From positions 55,161-119,160 of the forward strand of contig UQKV01000001.1 of the NCBI GenBank assembly GCA_900541665.1: 64,000 bases of DNA, given 5' to 3'. The position numbers and the translations under genes were made by a program. This document shows positions 17,031 through 26,080 of the stretch, in pieces; positions within the stretch are counted from its first letter, which is position 1, and every line of letters begins with the position of its first letter. Source of the DNA: an uncultured Collinsella sp. (GTDB lineage: Bacteria > Actinomycetota > Coriobacteriia > Coriobacteriales > Coriobacteriaceae). The notes below the pieces were generated by a model. It saw only the letters and a list, made by a program, of their open reading frames with translations, was not told where the DNA came from and did no database searches.

Positions 17031-17603
17031 CTATTTGAGCTTGCGGGTCTTGGGCTTAAAGCGCATACCCGTCTGGCGTCCGCCACGTGCGGAGAATCCA
17101 TAGCCGGACTGCGGCACGACGCCGGACATCAAAAACGGAATGGCAACCAGACCCGTCAGGATCGAGGACGGCAGCGCATGGCCGAAGATCGCCACAACAA
17201 AGCTCGTCTCCAAACCCATAAACAGCAAGATGATGCTGTAGATCACATTAATGACGAGCGCGAAGGCGCCCACAGTGACGCCGCGCGCACTCGGGGTACC
17301 GCCCGTCTGACCGACGGCGCTGTGCACCAGGGCAAAAGAACCCACGGTCAGCAGGAGCGACATAACGCCCACCGGCACGGCAGCGGAAAGATCATAGAAC
17401 AAGCCGCTGCAAAAACCGCACACGACGGCACGAGTCGGGTCGCCCGAGAACACGCTTAGGCACACCAGGATAATCATAAAGTTGACGCGACCGCCCGCAA
17501 TGGAGATCTGTGGCGCCAGGCCTGCCTGCAGCAGCACACACACAATGGCGGCAATTACAAACGTGCGGGAGCTCATCCCCTGCTCGTGTAGATCCATGGA
17601 CAT
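17031..17603 (-). CDS. mreD: Rod shape-determining protein MreD
   Basis: A 190-aa, mostly hydrophobic protein with about six membrane segments; RVNFMIILVCLSVFSGDPT and FCSGLFYDLSAAVPVGVMSL match the MreD family. MreD links MreC to the PBP2-RodA pair in the membrane. The N-terminus begins after GGGGG at ATG 17603, and the C-terminus is basic. The gaps to mreC (5 bases) and PBP2 (13 bases) show an operon. Confidence 0.88.
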   Translation of the reverse strand: MSMDLHEQGMSSRTFVIAAIVCVLLQAGLAPQISIAGGRVNFMIILVCLSVFSGDPTRAVVCGFCSGLFYDLSAAVPVGVMSLLLTVGSFALVHSAVGQTGGTPSARGVTVGAFALVINVIYSIILLFMGLETSFVVAIFGHALPSSILTGLVAIPFLMSGVVPQSGYGFSARGGRQTGMRFKPKTRKLK

Positions 17604-17608
17604 GCCCC

Positions 17609-18607
17609 CTATTCGCTCGAGCCAGAATCGGTCGTCTCGGACGTGTCGGAACTGTCATCCGAACTCTCGTCCTTCGTCTTGGTCGCAGCGTCGCGCGACG
17701 TTCCCTGCGGCGTGTTATTAGCGGTGCTCACGTCCTCATCCGAGGCCGACTGTTCGTCGGTCAGCGAGGTAATGACCAGCACTTCCTCGTTGTTCTCGGC
17801 CGTGGTCTGAGCGCGCACCACAATGGTGTAGTACACGTCGTTTGCCGATTTCTCAACCGACGAGACGGTGCCAAGCGGAAGGCCCTTGGGGAACACGCCA
17901 CCGATGCCCGAGGTCACGATGATGTCGCCAACCTTAACATCGGAGTCGACGCTCACGTACTCAAGACGCAGCGTGCCGTCAGCCTGACCCTGCAGCATAC
18001 CCTGGGCGCGCGTGTCCTGCACCATGGCGGACACACCCGAGTTCTCGTCGCCAATCAGGCGCACGGTAGAGGTCTTGGCCGATACCTCGATAATCTGGCC
18101 GATAACACCGGCCGAACTCGTCACAGGCATGTTGATGGTAAGCCCGTCGGCAGAACCCTTATCAATCGTGACGGTCGAGGTCCAGGCATCGCCCGAGGCA
18201 CCAACGATACGAGCTGCGGTCGATTTGAGGTTGTAGGTCGACTGCAGGCCGACCAGCCCCTCCAGACGCTCAGCGGTCTTTTGAGCCTCGGAGAGCTCAG
18301 CAACCTTAGAGGTCAATTCCTCGTTTTGCTTCTTAAGCTCGTCAAGCGTGTCCTGCGACGCCGTAAGGTTAGAGAACACGTTGCCGATCGCATTGAAAGG
18401 AGCCGCCACAGCCGAGCCCACAAAGCGCACCGGAGAGGTGATCGTCGTTACGCCCGAACGCAAGGCATGAATCGGTCCTGCCTCGCCCTCGCGGATGTAA
18501 AACGTGAGCAGCAACACCGAAATCAGGCTGAAAACAATCAACGGGCGCATACCCGTTGATTGTCGCTTGGTATTCAGATTTGTGGAGAAACCCGAAGATC
18601 GTGCCAA
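17609..18607 (-). CDS. mreC: Cell shape-determining protein MreC
   Basis: A bitopic elongasome scaffold. A short basic N-terminus is followed by one membrane segment (about 22-40) and a coiled coil with DELKKQNEELTSKVAEL (about 90-115). The paired beta-barrel domains include ARIVGASGDAWTSTVTIDKG and DIIVTSGIGGVFPKGLPLG. The last 45 residues are Ser/Asp/Glu/Thr-rich and probably disordered outside the membrane. The start is TTG at 18607 with AAAGGTGG upstream. 332 aa. Confidence 0.94.
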   Translation of the reverse strand: MARSSGFSTNLNTKRQSTGMRPLIVFSLISVLLLTFYIREGEAGPIHALRSGVTTITSPVRFVGSAVAAPFNAIGNVFSNLTASQDTLDELKKQNEELTSKVAELSEAQKTAERLEGLVGLQSTYNLKSTAARIVGASGDAWTSTVTIDKGSADGLTINMPVTSSAGVIGQIIEVSAKTSTVRLIGDENSGVSAMVQDTRAQGMLQGQADGTLRLEYVSVDSDVKVGDIIVTSGIGGVFPKGLPLGTVSSVEKSANDVYYTIVVRAQTTAENNEEVLVITSLTDEQSASDEDVSTANNTPQGTSRDAATKTKDESSDDSSDTSETTDSGSSE

Positions 18608-18628
18608 ATGGAATCCACCTTTTGGAAA

Positions 18629-19672
18629 TTAAGCATTGGTCTGGACGAAGCCACCATCAAACGCATTGGCCTCGAGCACGCGGGCACAGCCGTTAACAAC
18701 GTTATCGAGCGCCGTGGGGCTGACGTTGACAGAAACGCCGGTCTCATCGCGCAGGCGCACGTCGAGACCGCGCAGCAGCGCGCCGCCACCGGTCAGCAAA
18801 ATGCCGTAGTACATAAGGTCCGAGGCGAGATCGGGAGGCGTAGCGTCGAGTGCGTCCTTGACGGCCTTGGCCATCTCGTCGAGTGGCTTGTTGAGTGCGC
18901 GACGAATCTCCTCGCTCTCGATGCGCACGGTCTTGGGCAGACCGGTGATCACGTCGCGGCCGTTGACCTCGACATCGAGCTCGTCCTTGAGCGGCACGGC
19001 GGAGCCGACCTTGATCTTGATGTCCTCTGCCGTACGCTCGCCGATGGCCAGGTTGTAGGCATCACGAACGTGCGTGAGGATGGCCTGATCGAACTCGTCG
19101 CCGGCAATACGGATGGACTGCGAGACGACGATGCCGCCCATAGCGATAACGGCAACCTCGGTGGTACCGCCACCGATGTCGATGACCATGGAGCCGGTGG
19201 GCTCCTCGACGGGCAGGTCGGCGCCGATAGCGGCAGCCATGGGCTCCTCGATCAGGTAGGCCTGGCGAGCGCCGGCCTGGATCGTGGCCTCAAATACGGC
19301 ACGCTTCTCGACCGACGTGACGCCGGAGGGAACGCAGACGACAACGCGCGGACGCGGGGTCCACGGATAGCGCTTCTCGGAAGCCTTGTCGATAAAGTAG
19401 CGAAGCATGGCCTCGGTAACATCGAAGTCGGCGATGACGCCGTCCTTCAGGGGACGAACGGCCACGATGTTGCCGGGCGTACGGCCGAGCATGCGCTTTG
19501 CCTCGATACCGACCGCCAGGATGCGCTCGTCGTTCTTGTCGATGGCGACAACAGAGGGCTCGCGGATGACGATGCCCTTGCCGCGCACGGAGACAAGCGT
19601 ATTTGCGGTGCCGAGGTCGATGGCAAGATCGCCCGCATAGCTACCGAAGAACATATCCATCAAAGAAAACAA
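18629..19672 (-). CDS. mreB: Rod shape-determining actin homologue MreB
   Basis: An actin-like ATPase that organises lateral wall synthesis. Visible motifs: phosphate 1 DLGTANTLV (about 19-27), MAAAIGADLPVEEPTGSMVIDIGGGTTEVA in pieces (phosphate 2), and the adenosine motif LTGGGALLRGLD near residue 290. 347 aa, usual size. The start is read as TTG at 19672 because GGAG lies five bases upstream; an in-frame ATG four codons later lacks one. It is the first gene of the elongasome operon and implies a rod- or oval-shaped cell. Confidence 0.96.
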   Translation of the reverse strand: MFSLMDMFFGSYAGDLAIDLGTANTLVSVRGKGIVIREPSVVAIDKNDERILAVGIEAKRMLGRTPGNIVAVRPLKDGVIADFDVTEAMLRYFIDKASEKRYPWTPRPRVVVCVPSGVTSVEKRAVFEATIQAGARQAYLIEEPMAAAIGADLPVEEPTGSMVIDIGGGTTEVAVIAMGGIVVSQSIRIAGDEFDQAILTHVRDAYNLAIGERTAEDIKIKVGSAVPLKDELDVEVNGRDVITGLPKTVRIESEEIRRALNKPLDEMAKAVKDALDATPPDLASDLMYYGILLTGGGALLRGLDVRLRDETGVSVNVSPTALDNVVNGCARVLEANAFDGGFVQTNA

Positions 19673-19719
19673 CGCAACTCCTGATGTGTTGGATGATTGC
19701 TGGAAAACTACTAGCTCAT

Positions 19720-19775
19720 GATACTAGCGCAAGCCCGGCACCTCACTTGCGGTGAAGCGCCGGGCAAAGCTAAAT
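19720..19775 (-). terminator. GC-rich hairpin between the TPR gene and mreB
   Basis: Minus-strand GCCCGGC and GCCGGGC flank a CACC/GGTG inner stem, with only a weak T-run after it. It could be a terminator of the TPR gene or a processing site ahead of the mre operon. Confidence 0.45.
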
Positions 19776-19787
19776 CCCATAAGGTCA

Positions 19788-21092
19788 CTACTGGTTGTCA
19801 GCAGCCGAGAAATCCATATCGAGTGAGGAAACGGCCCAGCCGATATGGTTGTAGGAGCGCACGAATTTGACGGTGTACTCCTGCTCGCCGCCCTTGGACA
19901 GCGATGCCTTCACCTTGGCGGTCGTCTCGGTCATGGACTGATCCATGCCCTCGACGGACACGGTGGCACCCTGCGGAATCGAGGAGATGATCATCGACTT
20001 GGCGTCCTCGGACAGGCTCGAGGCCAGGCAAGACTCGGCCTTTGCGGTGTCACCGTCGCCGGCAGCCTGGAACAGATCGGTAACGACAGACTCCTGAGAC
20101 GGGAAGCCAAAGCCGCGCGTGTAGGCAAAGCCCAGACCGCCCGCGGCAATCAAAATGAGCAGAAGCAGCACGATGAAGACTTTGAGACCCGTGTGGCGAT
20201 GGCGACGACGGACCTTGGCCTGCTTGCGGTCCTGACGGTCCTGCTGGACCATCTCGGACTCGGACAGCGTAAAGAAGCCGGTGTCCGAGGGATCGGGCAT
20301 AAACTGACCGGTCGCGCCCGTAGGATCGAGCGGATCGACGGCAGGAGCGTCCATCGCGGGCGCCGGTGCCGTGGCCATAGCCGTCTGGGCAGACAGCGCG
20401 GCAAGCGAATCGTGCACGCGGGCAAGCTCATCGGCCTGCTCGGAGGTGAGCTGGTAGATGCCATCGGCAGTAGCGACGTTAAAGGCGTCGAGTGCGTCGG
20501 AGGGGCGGCCGGCGGCAGAAAGTGCCTGACCCATGCCGGCGTTGAGCGCACGCGTGTCGTCGCGGGGGCCGGCAAAGTCGATAGCCGTGCGGTAGGTCTC
20601 CACGGCATCCGCCGGACGGCCGAGCTTAATGAAGCAACGACCAAGCTCGCCGAGTGCGGCGGCAGGAGCCGGATTGGCGCCGTCGATGGCAGCCTGACGG
20701 AAGGCAGTACCCGCGTTGGCATAGTCGCCCGACTGGAACAGCGCATTACCCAGGCCCAGATAGGCCTTGAACGGCGTGGCATAGGAAGCATCCTGCGTAG
20801 CAGCAGAGAACGCCTGGGCGGCCGTCGTGTAGTCGCCCACGGCGGCGAGCGCCTTACCGCGGTTGGTGAGCAGCGCGCCGCGCTTGCCATAGGTGCCGTC
20901 GTTGAGGGCGGCGGCATAAGCCTCGGCAGCCTCGGCATACATGCCCAGGTGCATCAGGGCGTTGCCACGAAGGTGATCGGCCTCGCCCATAATCTCATCG
21001 GGAGTCTTTGCCGCCCCAAGCATCTGGGCTGCAGCGGAAAAATCACCCGCGCGGTAAGCGGCGCGGCCCTGTTGGATCAGCTGGCTATTCAA
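19788..21092 (-). CDS. TPR-repeat protein with C-terminal membrane anchor and extracellular domain
   Basis: I recognise the architecture but not a specific gene. Residues 1-210 form about five or six tetratricopeptide-like repeats (GRAAYRAGDFSAAAQMLGAA, GNALFQSGDYANAGTAFRQA, GRCFIKLGRPADAVETYRTA). An Ala/Pro/Asp-rich linker follows. A basic stretch (RQDRKQAKVRRRHRHTG) comes just before one membrane helix (about 310-332). The last 95 residues resemble a small NTF2/DUF4878-like fold (VVTDLFQAAGDGDTAKAESC onward). The layout suggests an inside-out anchor protein. It is followed by mreB and preceded by a cyclophilin gene 11 bases away. Confidence 0.65.
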   Translation of the reverse strand: MNSQLIQQGRAAYRAGDFSAAAQMLGAAKTPDEIMGEADHLRGNALMHLGMYAEAAEAYAAALNDGTYGKRGALLTNRGKALAAVGDYTTAAQAFSAATQDASYATPFKAYLGLGNALFQSGDYANAGTAFRQAAIDGANPAPAAALGELGRCFIKLGRPADAVETYRTAIDFAGPRDDTRALNAGMGQALSAAGRPSDALDAFNVATADGIYQLTSEQADELARVHDSLAALSAQTAMATAPAPAMDAPAVDPLDPTGATGQFMPDPSDTGFFTLSESEMVQQDRQDRKQAKVRRRHRHTGLKVFIVLLLLILIAAGGLGFAYTRGFGFPSQESVVTDLFQAAGDGDTAKAESCLASSLSEDAKSMIISSIPQGATVSVEGMDQSMTETTAKVKASLSKGGEQEYTVKFVRSYNHIGWAVSSLDMDFSAADNQ

Positions 21093-21103
21093 GGAAGTCC
21101 CCT

Positions 21104-21646
21104 TTACTCGTGAACGATCTCGACATGGACGATCTCGTCGCCGGCACGCAGCTGCGAAATCACATCGAGACCCTCGACCGTGGTACCAAAGACGGTGTAA
21201 CCGGAATCGAGGTTATGCTGGGCGCCCAGGCAGAAGTAGAACTGCGAACCCGCGGAATCGGGGTCCATGGAGCGTGCCATGGCAAGGGCACCATCGACAT
21301 GGCTGTTGCGCGGATTGGTGGCAAACTCGCCCTTGATGCAGTAGCCGGGGCCACCGGTACCGGGCATACCGTCGGGGCCCTCAAGGCCGACAGCAACGTC
21401 GGCGCCGGACATATCGCGGGTATTGGGGTCGCCGCCCTGAATGACAAAGCCGGGCACATAGCGATGGAACTTAAGGCCATCATAGAAACCCATCGTGGAA
21501 AGCTCGCAGAAGTTCGCGACATGAATGGGAGCGCCCTCGCCGTCAAACTTGACCTTGATGGTACCCTTCGACGTCTCGATAACGGCGCACTCGTCGCCGG
21601 CAAGCTGATACTCGGGCGTGTAGAGCTCTTTCTTAAAACCAAACAT
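21104..21646 (-). CDS. Cyclophilin-type peptidyl-prolyl isomerase
   Basis: A cytoplasmic PpiB-like enzyme of 180 aa. Active-site residues are visible: FHRYVPGFVIQGGD (Arg and Phe of the family) and MARSMDPDSAGSQFYFCLG (Met, Gln and Phe positions). NLDSGYTVFGTTVEGLDV forms the last strand. There is no signal peptide. A GC-rich loop with a GMPGTGGPGY stretch matches bacterial cyclophilins. It is likely co-transcribed with the TPR gene. Confidence 0.92.
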   Translation of the reverse strand: MFGFKKELYTPEYQLAGDECAVIETSKGTIKVKFDGEGAPIHVANFCELSTMGFYDGLKFHRYVPGFVIQGGDPNTRDMSGADVAVGLEGPDGMPGTGGPGYCIKGEFATNPRNSHVDGALAMARSMDPDSAGSQFYFCLGAQHNLDSGYTVFGTTVEGLDVISQLRAGDEIVHVEIVHE

Positions 21647-21753
21647 GTGGTTCCTTCCTCGTGCGTTTAAAGCATATTTGTACGAATTGTAGCAATAAGC
21701 ATGCGCTTACATCAATTGCGCACGTAGGTTATGCCGACTATGGCGAACTAATT

Positions 21754-22896
21754 TTAGGAACGCTGCTGCGGCTTCCAGGAGCCCACGTTGGCGTCGTACT
21801 GGTTCAGCGCGCTGTTGCCACCCTGCGCGATGGGCGCCAGGATCTCGCTTTGGTGGGAACTCATCGACTCGCCATCGGGAATGGCCAGCGAGATGTCCCA
21901 GCTCTGACAGATCACGTCGACACGCTCGTACATCCACTCGGCAAGCTGCTTTAAGTGGGCAATGTCGTCCGCATAGACCGTATCGTCCTGGTACTTAAGG
22001 TTGCTGAGCTCATCTTGCGTCTTTTTAATCTGGTCGCGCAGGGCGTAAGCACTCTGCGACAGCTCCTGACGGGTGGACAGCGGCGTTCGGAGATAACCGT
22101 TGTTAAAGGAATCGATGACCTCGCCGATCTGGTCCTCGTCACCGTAGGACACGATGGTCTGATACAGACCGTCGAGCCTGGTATAGAGCTGATCATCGGT
22201 GAGCACGGTTTCTTCCTGGACCACCTCGGCAGAATCGTCCTGCTTGGAATCGTCCTCAGTCGCCTCGCCCTTTTGGCGCGTGGGGAAGGTGGTCTGCGCG
22301 GCCTGGCCAAACTGGTCATAGAAGCCAGGCATGACACCCATGGGATCGGTCGTCACGAACCAGTAGGCACCGCCGCAAACGACAGCAAGGACCGCGATGA
22401 CGATGAGCGGCTTGGGGATATGACGCTTGTGCTTGTGATAGGCGTCCTCGTCGGGATGCACCTTGCGCTTGGGTTTTTGAGCATCGTCATGCAGGGAAAC
22501 GGACGTGGGAATATCGACCTTGGGGATACCGAAATCCTTATCGAAAGCCGGCAGCACGCAGGTCTCGTTGGGATCGGCGGCGTCCGAAAGAACCGCAGCA
22601 GCCGAGGCCGGCGCATGCGGCACCTCGGTATCGATCTGCTCTTGCGTTAGGCGCGGAAAGCCCGCCGTGCGGCCCGCTGCCAGGTCGGATGCGGCCGCGT
22701 CCTCGGAGAGGATACCCGGAGCGGGGCGTCCGCATTTGGGGCACGTACGGTCATGCGGAGAAAGACGGGCACCACAGCCCTCACAGAACACGAACTCGGT
22801 GTGCTCGGGACCATCGCCCGGACCCACATAGGCGTTGCAGTAGGGGCAGAACGAGGCGCCGTCCTCGATAGTCTTAAGGCAATGCGGGCAGATCAC
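21754..22896 (-). CDS. Membrane protein with N-terminal double zinc ribbon
   Basis: No named gene recognised. The N-terminus has two zinc ribbons: CPHCLKTIEDGASFCPYC (residues about 3-20) and CEGCGARLSPHDRTCPKCG (about 38-56). A disordered region follows, then a basic patch (KRKVHPDEDAYHKHKRH), one membrane helix (about 163-183) and an outer domain of about 190 residues with predicted helices. I place the start at GTG 22896, with AGAGGA five bases upstream, so the first ribbon begins at once; a longer frame opens at 22926. The layout (zinc ribbon inside, helix, outer domain) resembles the TPR gene's layout two genes away. Confidence 0.6.
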   Translation of the reverse strand: MICPHCLKTIEDGASFCPYCNAYVGPGDGPEHTEFVFCEGCGARLSPHDRTCPKCGRPAPGILSEDAAASDLAAGRTAGFPRLTQEQIDTEVPHAPASAAAVLSDAADPNETCVLPAFDKDFGIPKVDIPTSVSLHDDAQKPKRKVHPDEDAYHKHKRHIPKPLIVIAVLAVVCGGAYWFVTTDPMGVMPGFYDQFGQAAQTTFPTRQKGEATEDDSKQDDSAEVVQEETVLTDDQLYTRLDGLYQTIVSYGDEDQIGEVIDSFNNGYLRTPLSTRQELSQSAYALRDQIKKTQDELSNLKYQDDTVYADDIAHLKQLAEWMYERVDVICQSWDISLAIPDGESMSSHQSEILAPIAQGGNSALNQYDANVGSWKPQQRS

Positions 22897-22999
22897 GGCA
22901 TCCTCTTTTCGAAGCAATTCAAACAATCGAGGTTAGAGCATAACATCGCCACGGCCCCACAGGAGCAAGGCACCAATTCAACATCGCCAGGGCGCGTAG

Positions 23000-25723
23000 C
23001 TACTTCTTCTTTTTGCTTGGCATCGAGACCTTGATGCCTTGGGCGGACTTGGTCACGCGAGAGCGCTTGGCTCCGGCACTCTTCTTTTTCTTGGGCTGGG
23101 CCTGGGCCACGCCCTCGAGTGCGCGGGCCTCGGCCTCGCGAGCGGTGCGATCTTCGCGGCGCTGCGCCATGTCGGCGGCGACGCGCTTGGCAAAACGCTC
23201 GGCCGTCGAACCCGTCGAGCTCACCTTGCCGCCACCGCGACCCAGGTGAACGCGCACACCACGGCCAAAACCAGTTGCGGCATGACGACGACGCGGCTTG
23301 AGCGAATCCATCATCGTGGCGAGCTTAAAGAACACCGAGCAGGTAAAGACCACGATGACAGCCAAGATAACCATCTGGCCCATCGACAGGTTGGCAATGG
23401 ACAGCAGCTCCGGGAATCCGATAACGCCCACCAGGATGCCGGCGACTACAAACACAAAGAGCACCACACGTAAGGGCGTGAGAGGCTGCGAAATGCGCCA
23501 GATCAGGCTGACGCTCGCCGCGCACGACGTAAGCAGGCACATCGTAGACAGCGTGAGCTGGCTAAAGCCAAACACGCGCGCCACAAAGATATCGAGCGCC
23601 GCAGCCAAAATGACCGCAATCGACGCCGGCAGTGCCCGCTTGAGTACGTTCGTCAAAAACGCACCCTTCACGCGAGCATTGTTGGGCTCCAGTCCCAACA
23701 CAAAGCCCGGCGCGCCGATGCAGAAAAAGTTGATGAGCGTCATCTGGATGGGCTCGAAGGGGTACGGCGACAGCGCGATGCACAGCGCCGCCAGGCCCAT
23801 CGAGAACAGCGTCTTGGTCAGGAACAGCGAGGCCGAACGCTGCAGGTTGTTGATGGAGCGACGGCCCTCGGCCACCACGGCGGGCATCGAGGCAAAGTCG
23901 TTGTCGACGAGTACGATCTCGGCCACGTTACGCGCGGCATCGGAGCCGGCCGCCATGGCCACGGAGCAGTCGGCCTCCTTGAGCGCCAGCACGTCGTTGA
24001 CGCCGTCGCCAGTCATGGCCACGGTGTGCTCGCGGCGCTTGAGCGCCTGCACGAGCTCGCGCTTCTGCTGCGGGGTCACACGACCAAAGACATGGTAGCG
24101 GTCCACTGCGGCATCGAGCTTGGCCGGCGTATCGAGCGTCGTGGCGTCCACATAAGCGTCCGCCCCCGGCACGCCCACCACGCGCGCGATCGACGACACC
24201 GTACGCGGGTCGTCGCCACTAATCACGTTGAGGGTCACGCCCTGCTCGTTAAAGTAGCCAATAGTCTCGGCCGCCGAGGTACGAATCTCGTCGCGGATGG
24301 TCACAAAGCCCACGGGCTCGGCCTCGCCCACCATATCGCCATCGGGTGTAAAGCCGTCCACGCGCGCCACCACGAGCACGCGGCAGGTATCGGCAAGCTC
24401 GGCGACACGGTTCTCGACCTGGACGAACGCACGATCAGAGAGCACAAACTGCGCCGCACCCATCACATAGGAGCCCTGCGCAAACGACGCGCCGCTCCAC
24501 TTTTTGGAGGACGAGAACGGAATGACCGACAGCGGCTCAGACACCTCGACCGGGCGATCGGCGTAATAGTTGAGCAGCGCCTGGCAGGTCTCGTTGGCAT
24601 CGGCCGAAGTCGCACGCGCGACGTTAGCCAGCGCAAAATCGAGCACCGTGGTATCAACGGGAACGGCCGCCTCGTCCGAGCCGGCGCCTAGGCTCACGCC
24701 CTCAACCGGCAGCGGATACGTGCCCTCGACCTCCATGCGGCCCGACGTGATGGTGCCCGTCTTGTCCAGGCACAGCACGTCAACGCGAGCGAGCGTCTCG
24801 ATGCAGTAGAGCTGCTGCGCCAGCACCTTGCGGCGGGCCAGGCGCACCGTGGCGATGGCGAGCACCGACGAGGTCAGCAGCACCAGGCCTTGCGGGATCA
24901 TGCCCAGCAGGGCGCCCACCGTGGACAGCAGCGCCGACGAAGGCACATGACCGGCCAACAGCTCGGAGAAGCACCACGAAAGCGCGCTATCGCCCGGGGT
25001 TCCCGCGGCATCCCACAGCTCGCTCACACTCGAGGCAAACAACGCCAAACCGAGCGGGATCATGATGATGCTCGCAAAGCGCACGATGGCGTTAAGCTCG
25101 TTCATGATCTCGGAATTGACCTTTTTGACGTATTTGGCCTCGTTATTGATCTTAGCCACGTAATTGTCGGCGCCAACATGGATCACGCGGGCGCGCAGCA
25201 GGCCCGAGTCGATAAAGCTGCCGCTCATGAGCTCGGAACCGGGCTGTTTCTTAATAAGGTCGCTCTCGCCCGTCAGCAGGCTCTCGTTCACGAGCGCCTC
25301 GCCCGAAACCACCACGGCGTCGGCGGGAATCTGGTCGCCGCGCCCCAGGCGAATGATGTCGTCGAGCACGATCTGGTCCAGGTCGAGCTCCACCTCGGCG
25401 CCGTCGCGCACCGCGATGGCCTTCTTGGAGGTCAGCAGCGTGAGCTTATCGACCATCCTCTTGGAACGCATGGACTGGATGACGCCAATAGCGGTATTGA
25501 GAAACACCACGAACAGGAACGTCAGATTCTTAAACGAACCGGTCAAAATGACCAGGAACGCTAAGATCACGTTGATCAAATTGAACAGCGTGCAGAGGTT
25601 CTCGATGATGAGCTCTTTGACCGACTTGGTCTTGAGCTCCATGTTGCGGTTGATCTTACCGGCGGCGATGCGCTCCTCGACCTCGGCGGTCGAGAGTCCG
25701 CGCTCGATATCCGTTGCTGCCAT
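23000..25723 (-). CDS. Cation-transporting P-type ATPase (CtpE-like)
   Basis: A P2-type ATPase. Visible: actuator LTGESD, phosphorylation site LCLDKTGTITSG, the MTGDGVNDVLALKEADCSVAM hinge in pieces, and a membrane motif GMIPQGLVLLTSS in M4 that resembles mycobacterial CtpE (PEGL changed to PQGL). Ten membrane helices are plausible. CtpE has been linked to Ca2+ uptake, so Ca2+ is one candidate, but the ion is not settled by sequence. After the last helix there is an unusual basic tail of about 95 residues rich in Lys/Arg/Ala (ending KVSMPSKKKK). I use ATG at 25723; a GTG at 25738 is possible. Confidence 0.88.
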   Translation of the reverse strand: MAATDIERGLSTAEVEERIAAGKINRNMELKTKSVKELIIENLCTLFNLINVILAFLVILTGSFKNLTFLFVVFLNTAIGVIQSMRSKRMVDKLTLLTSKKAIAVRDGAEVELDLDQIVLDDIIRLGRGDQIPADAVVVSGEALVNESLLTGESDLIKKQPGSELMSGSFIDSGLLRARVIHVGADNYVAKINNEAKYVKKVNSEIMNELNAIVRFASIIMIPLGLALFASSVSELWDAAGTPGDSALSWCFSELLAGHVPSSALLSTVGALLGMIPQGLVLLTSSVLAIATVRLARRKVLAQQLYCIETLARVDVLCLDKTGTITSGRMEVEGTYPLPVEGVSLGAGSDEAAVPVDTTVLDFALANVARATSADANETCQALLNYYADRPVEVSEPLSVIPFSSSKKWSGASFAQGSYVMGAAQFVLSDRAFVQVENRVAELADTCRVLVVARVDGFTPDGDMVGEAEPVGFVTIRDEIRTSAAETIGYFNEQGVTLNVISGDDPRTVSSIARVVGVPGADAYVDATTLDTPAKLDAAVDRYHVFGRVTPQQKRELVQALKRREHTVAMTGDGVNDVLALKEADCSVAMAAGSDAARNVAEIVLVDNDFASMPAVVAEGRRSINNLQRSASLFLTKTLFSMGLAALCIALSPYPFEPIQMTLINFFCIGAPGFVLGLEPNNARVKGAFLTNVLKRALPASIAVILAAALDIFVARVFGFSQLTLSTMCLLTSCAASVSLIWRISQPLTPLRVVLFVFVVAGILVGVIGFPELLSIANLSMGQMVILAVIVVFTCSVFFKLATMMDSLKPRRRHAATGFGRGVRVHLGRGGGKVSSTGSTAERFAKRVAADMAQRREDRTAREAEARALEGVAQAQPKKKKSAGAKRSRVTKSAQGIKVSMPSKKKK

Positions 25724-25755
25724 ACCACGTCCCATCACGTCGCGTCGGTATAAGA

Positions 25756-25791
25756 AAAACCGCCCGGACCATGCGAGGTTCGGACGGTCTT
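25756..25791 (-). terminator. Intrinsic terminator of tRNA-Arg(CCG)
   Basis: Minus-strand ACCGTCCGAACC pairs with GGTCCGGGCGGT around a short loop and is followed by TTTTTC. It lies 9 bases past the tRNA 3' end. Confidence 0.8.
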
Positions 25792-25799
25792 ACGTTCGA

Positions 25800-25876
25800 T
25801 GGTGCCCCATGTTGGATTCGAACCAACGGCCTTCTGCTCCGGAGGCAGACGCTCTAATCCCCTGAGCTAATAGGGC
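25800..25876 (-). tRNA. tRNA-Arg (anticodon CCG)
   Basis: On the minus strand the 5' arm GCCCTAT pairs with ATGGGGC at the 3' end. The D arm is GCTC/GAGC. The anticodon stem TCTGC/GCAGA encloses loop CTCCGGA, giving anticodon CCG (codon CGG). The T arm is GTTGG TTCGAAT CCAAC. CCA is encoded. All four arms fold. Confidence 0.95.
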
Positions 25877-26007
25877 CAACGTTTGGCATTATACCCAAGT
25901 GCACCACGGGCTATCAAAATAAAAGAAAAAGCTTTGCAATTACGTGGGAGACGCGGCGCAACGGCCCACTTTAGAAGGCAAAAGCGAGTCAGATAGTATA
26001 AACTCTC

Positions 26008-26070
26008 ATGCACCATATATACACGGCTCGCAATGCGGGCCGTTTTTGCAAAAGTTATCCATCGAGGTGA
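26008..26070 (+). CDS. Candidate leader peptide of the aro operon (20 codons)
   Basis: A short frame starts at ATG 26008 and ends at TGA 26068-26070, immediately before the aroF ribosome site (GAGAGG). It has Tyr at codons 5 and 17 and Phe at codon 13, so it contains both end products of the pathway. Its Tyr-5 codon (26020-26022) is directly at the 5' foot of the terminator hairpin. There is no ribosome site; instead a TAGTAT/TATAAA -10-like box at 25994-26002 would place transcription start at or next to the ATG, fitting leaderless translation, which is common in actinobacteria. Translation of this ORF is inference. Confidence 0.4.
   Translation: MHHIYTARNAGRFCKSYPSR
26023..26047 (+). terminator. 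Intrinsic terminator/attenuator hairpin upstream of aroF
   Basis: ACGGCTCGC (26023-26031) pairs with GCGGGCCGT (26035-26043), with one T-G pair, around the loop AAT, and the stem runs into TTTTT (26043-26047). It lies between the likely promoter and the first gene, so read-through must be controlled or partial. There is no convergent plus-strand gene upstream for it to terminate. Confidence 0.65.
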
Positions 26071-26080
26071 GAGGCACACC

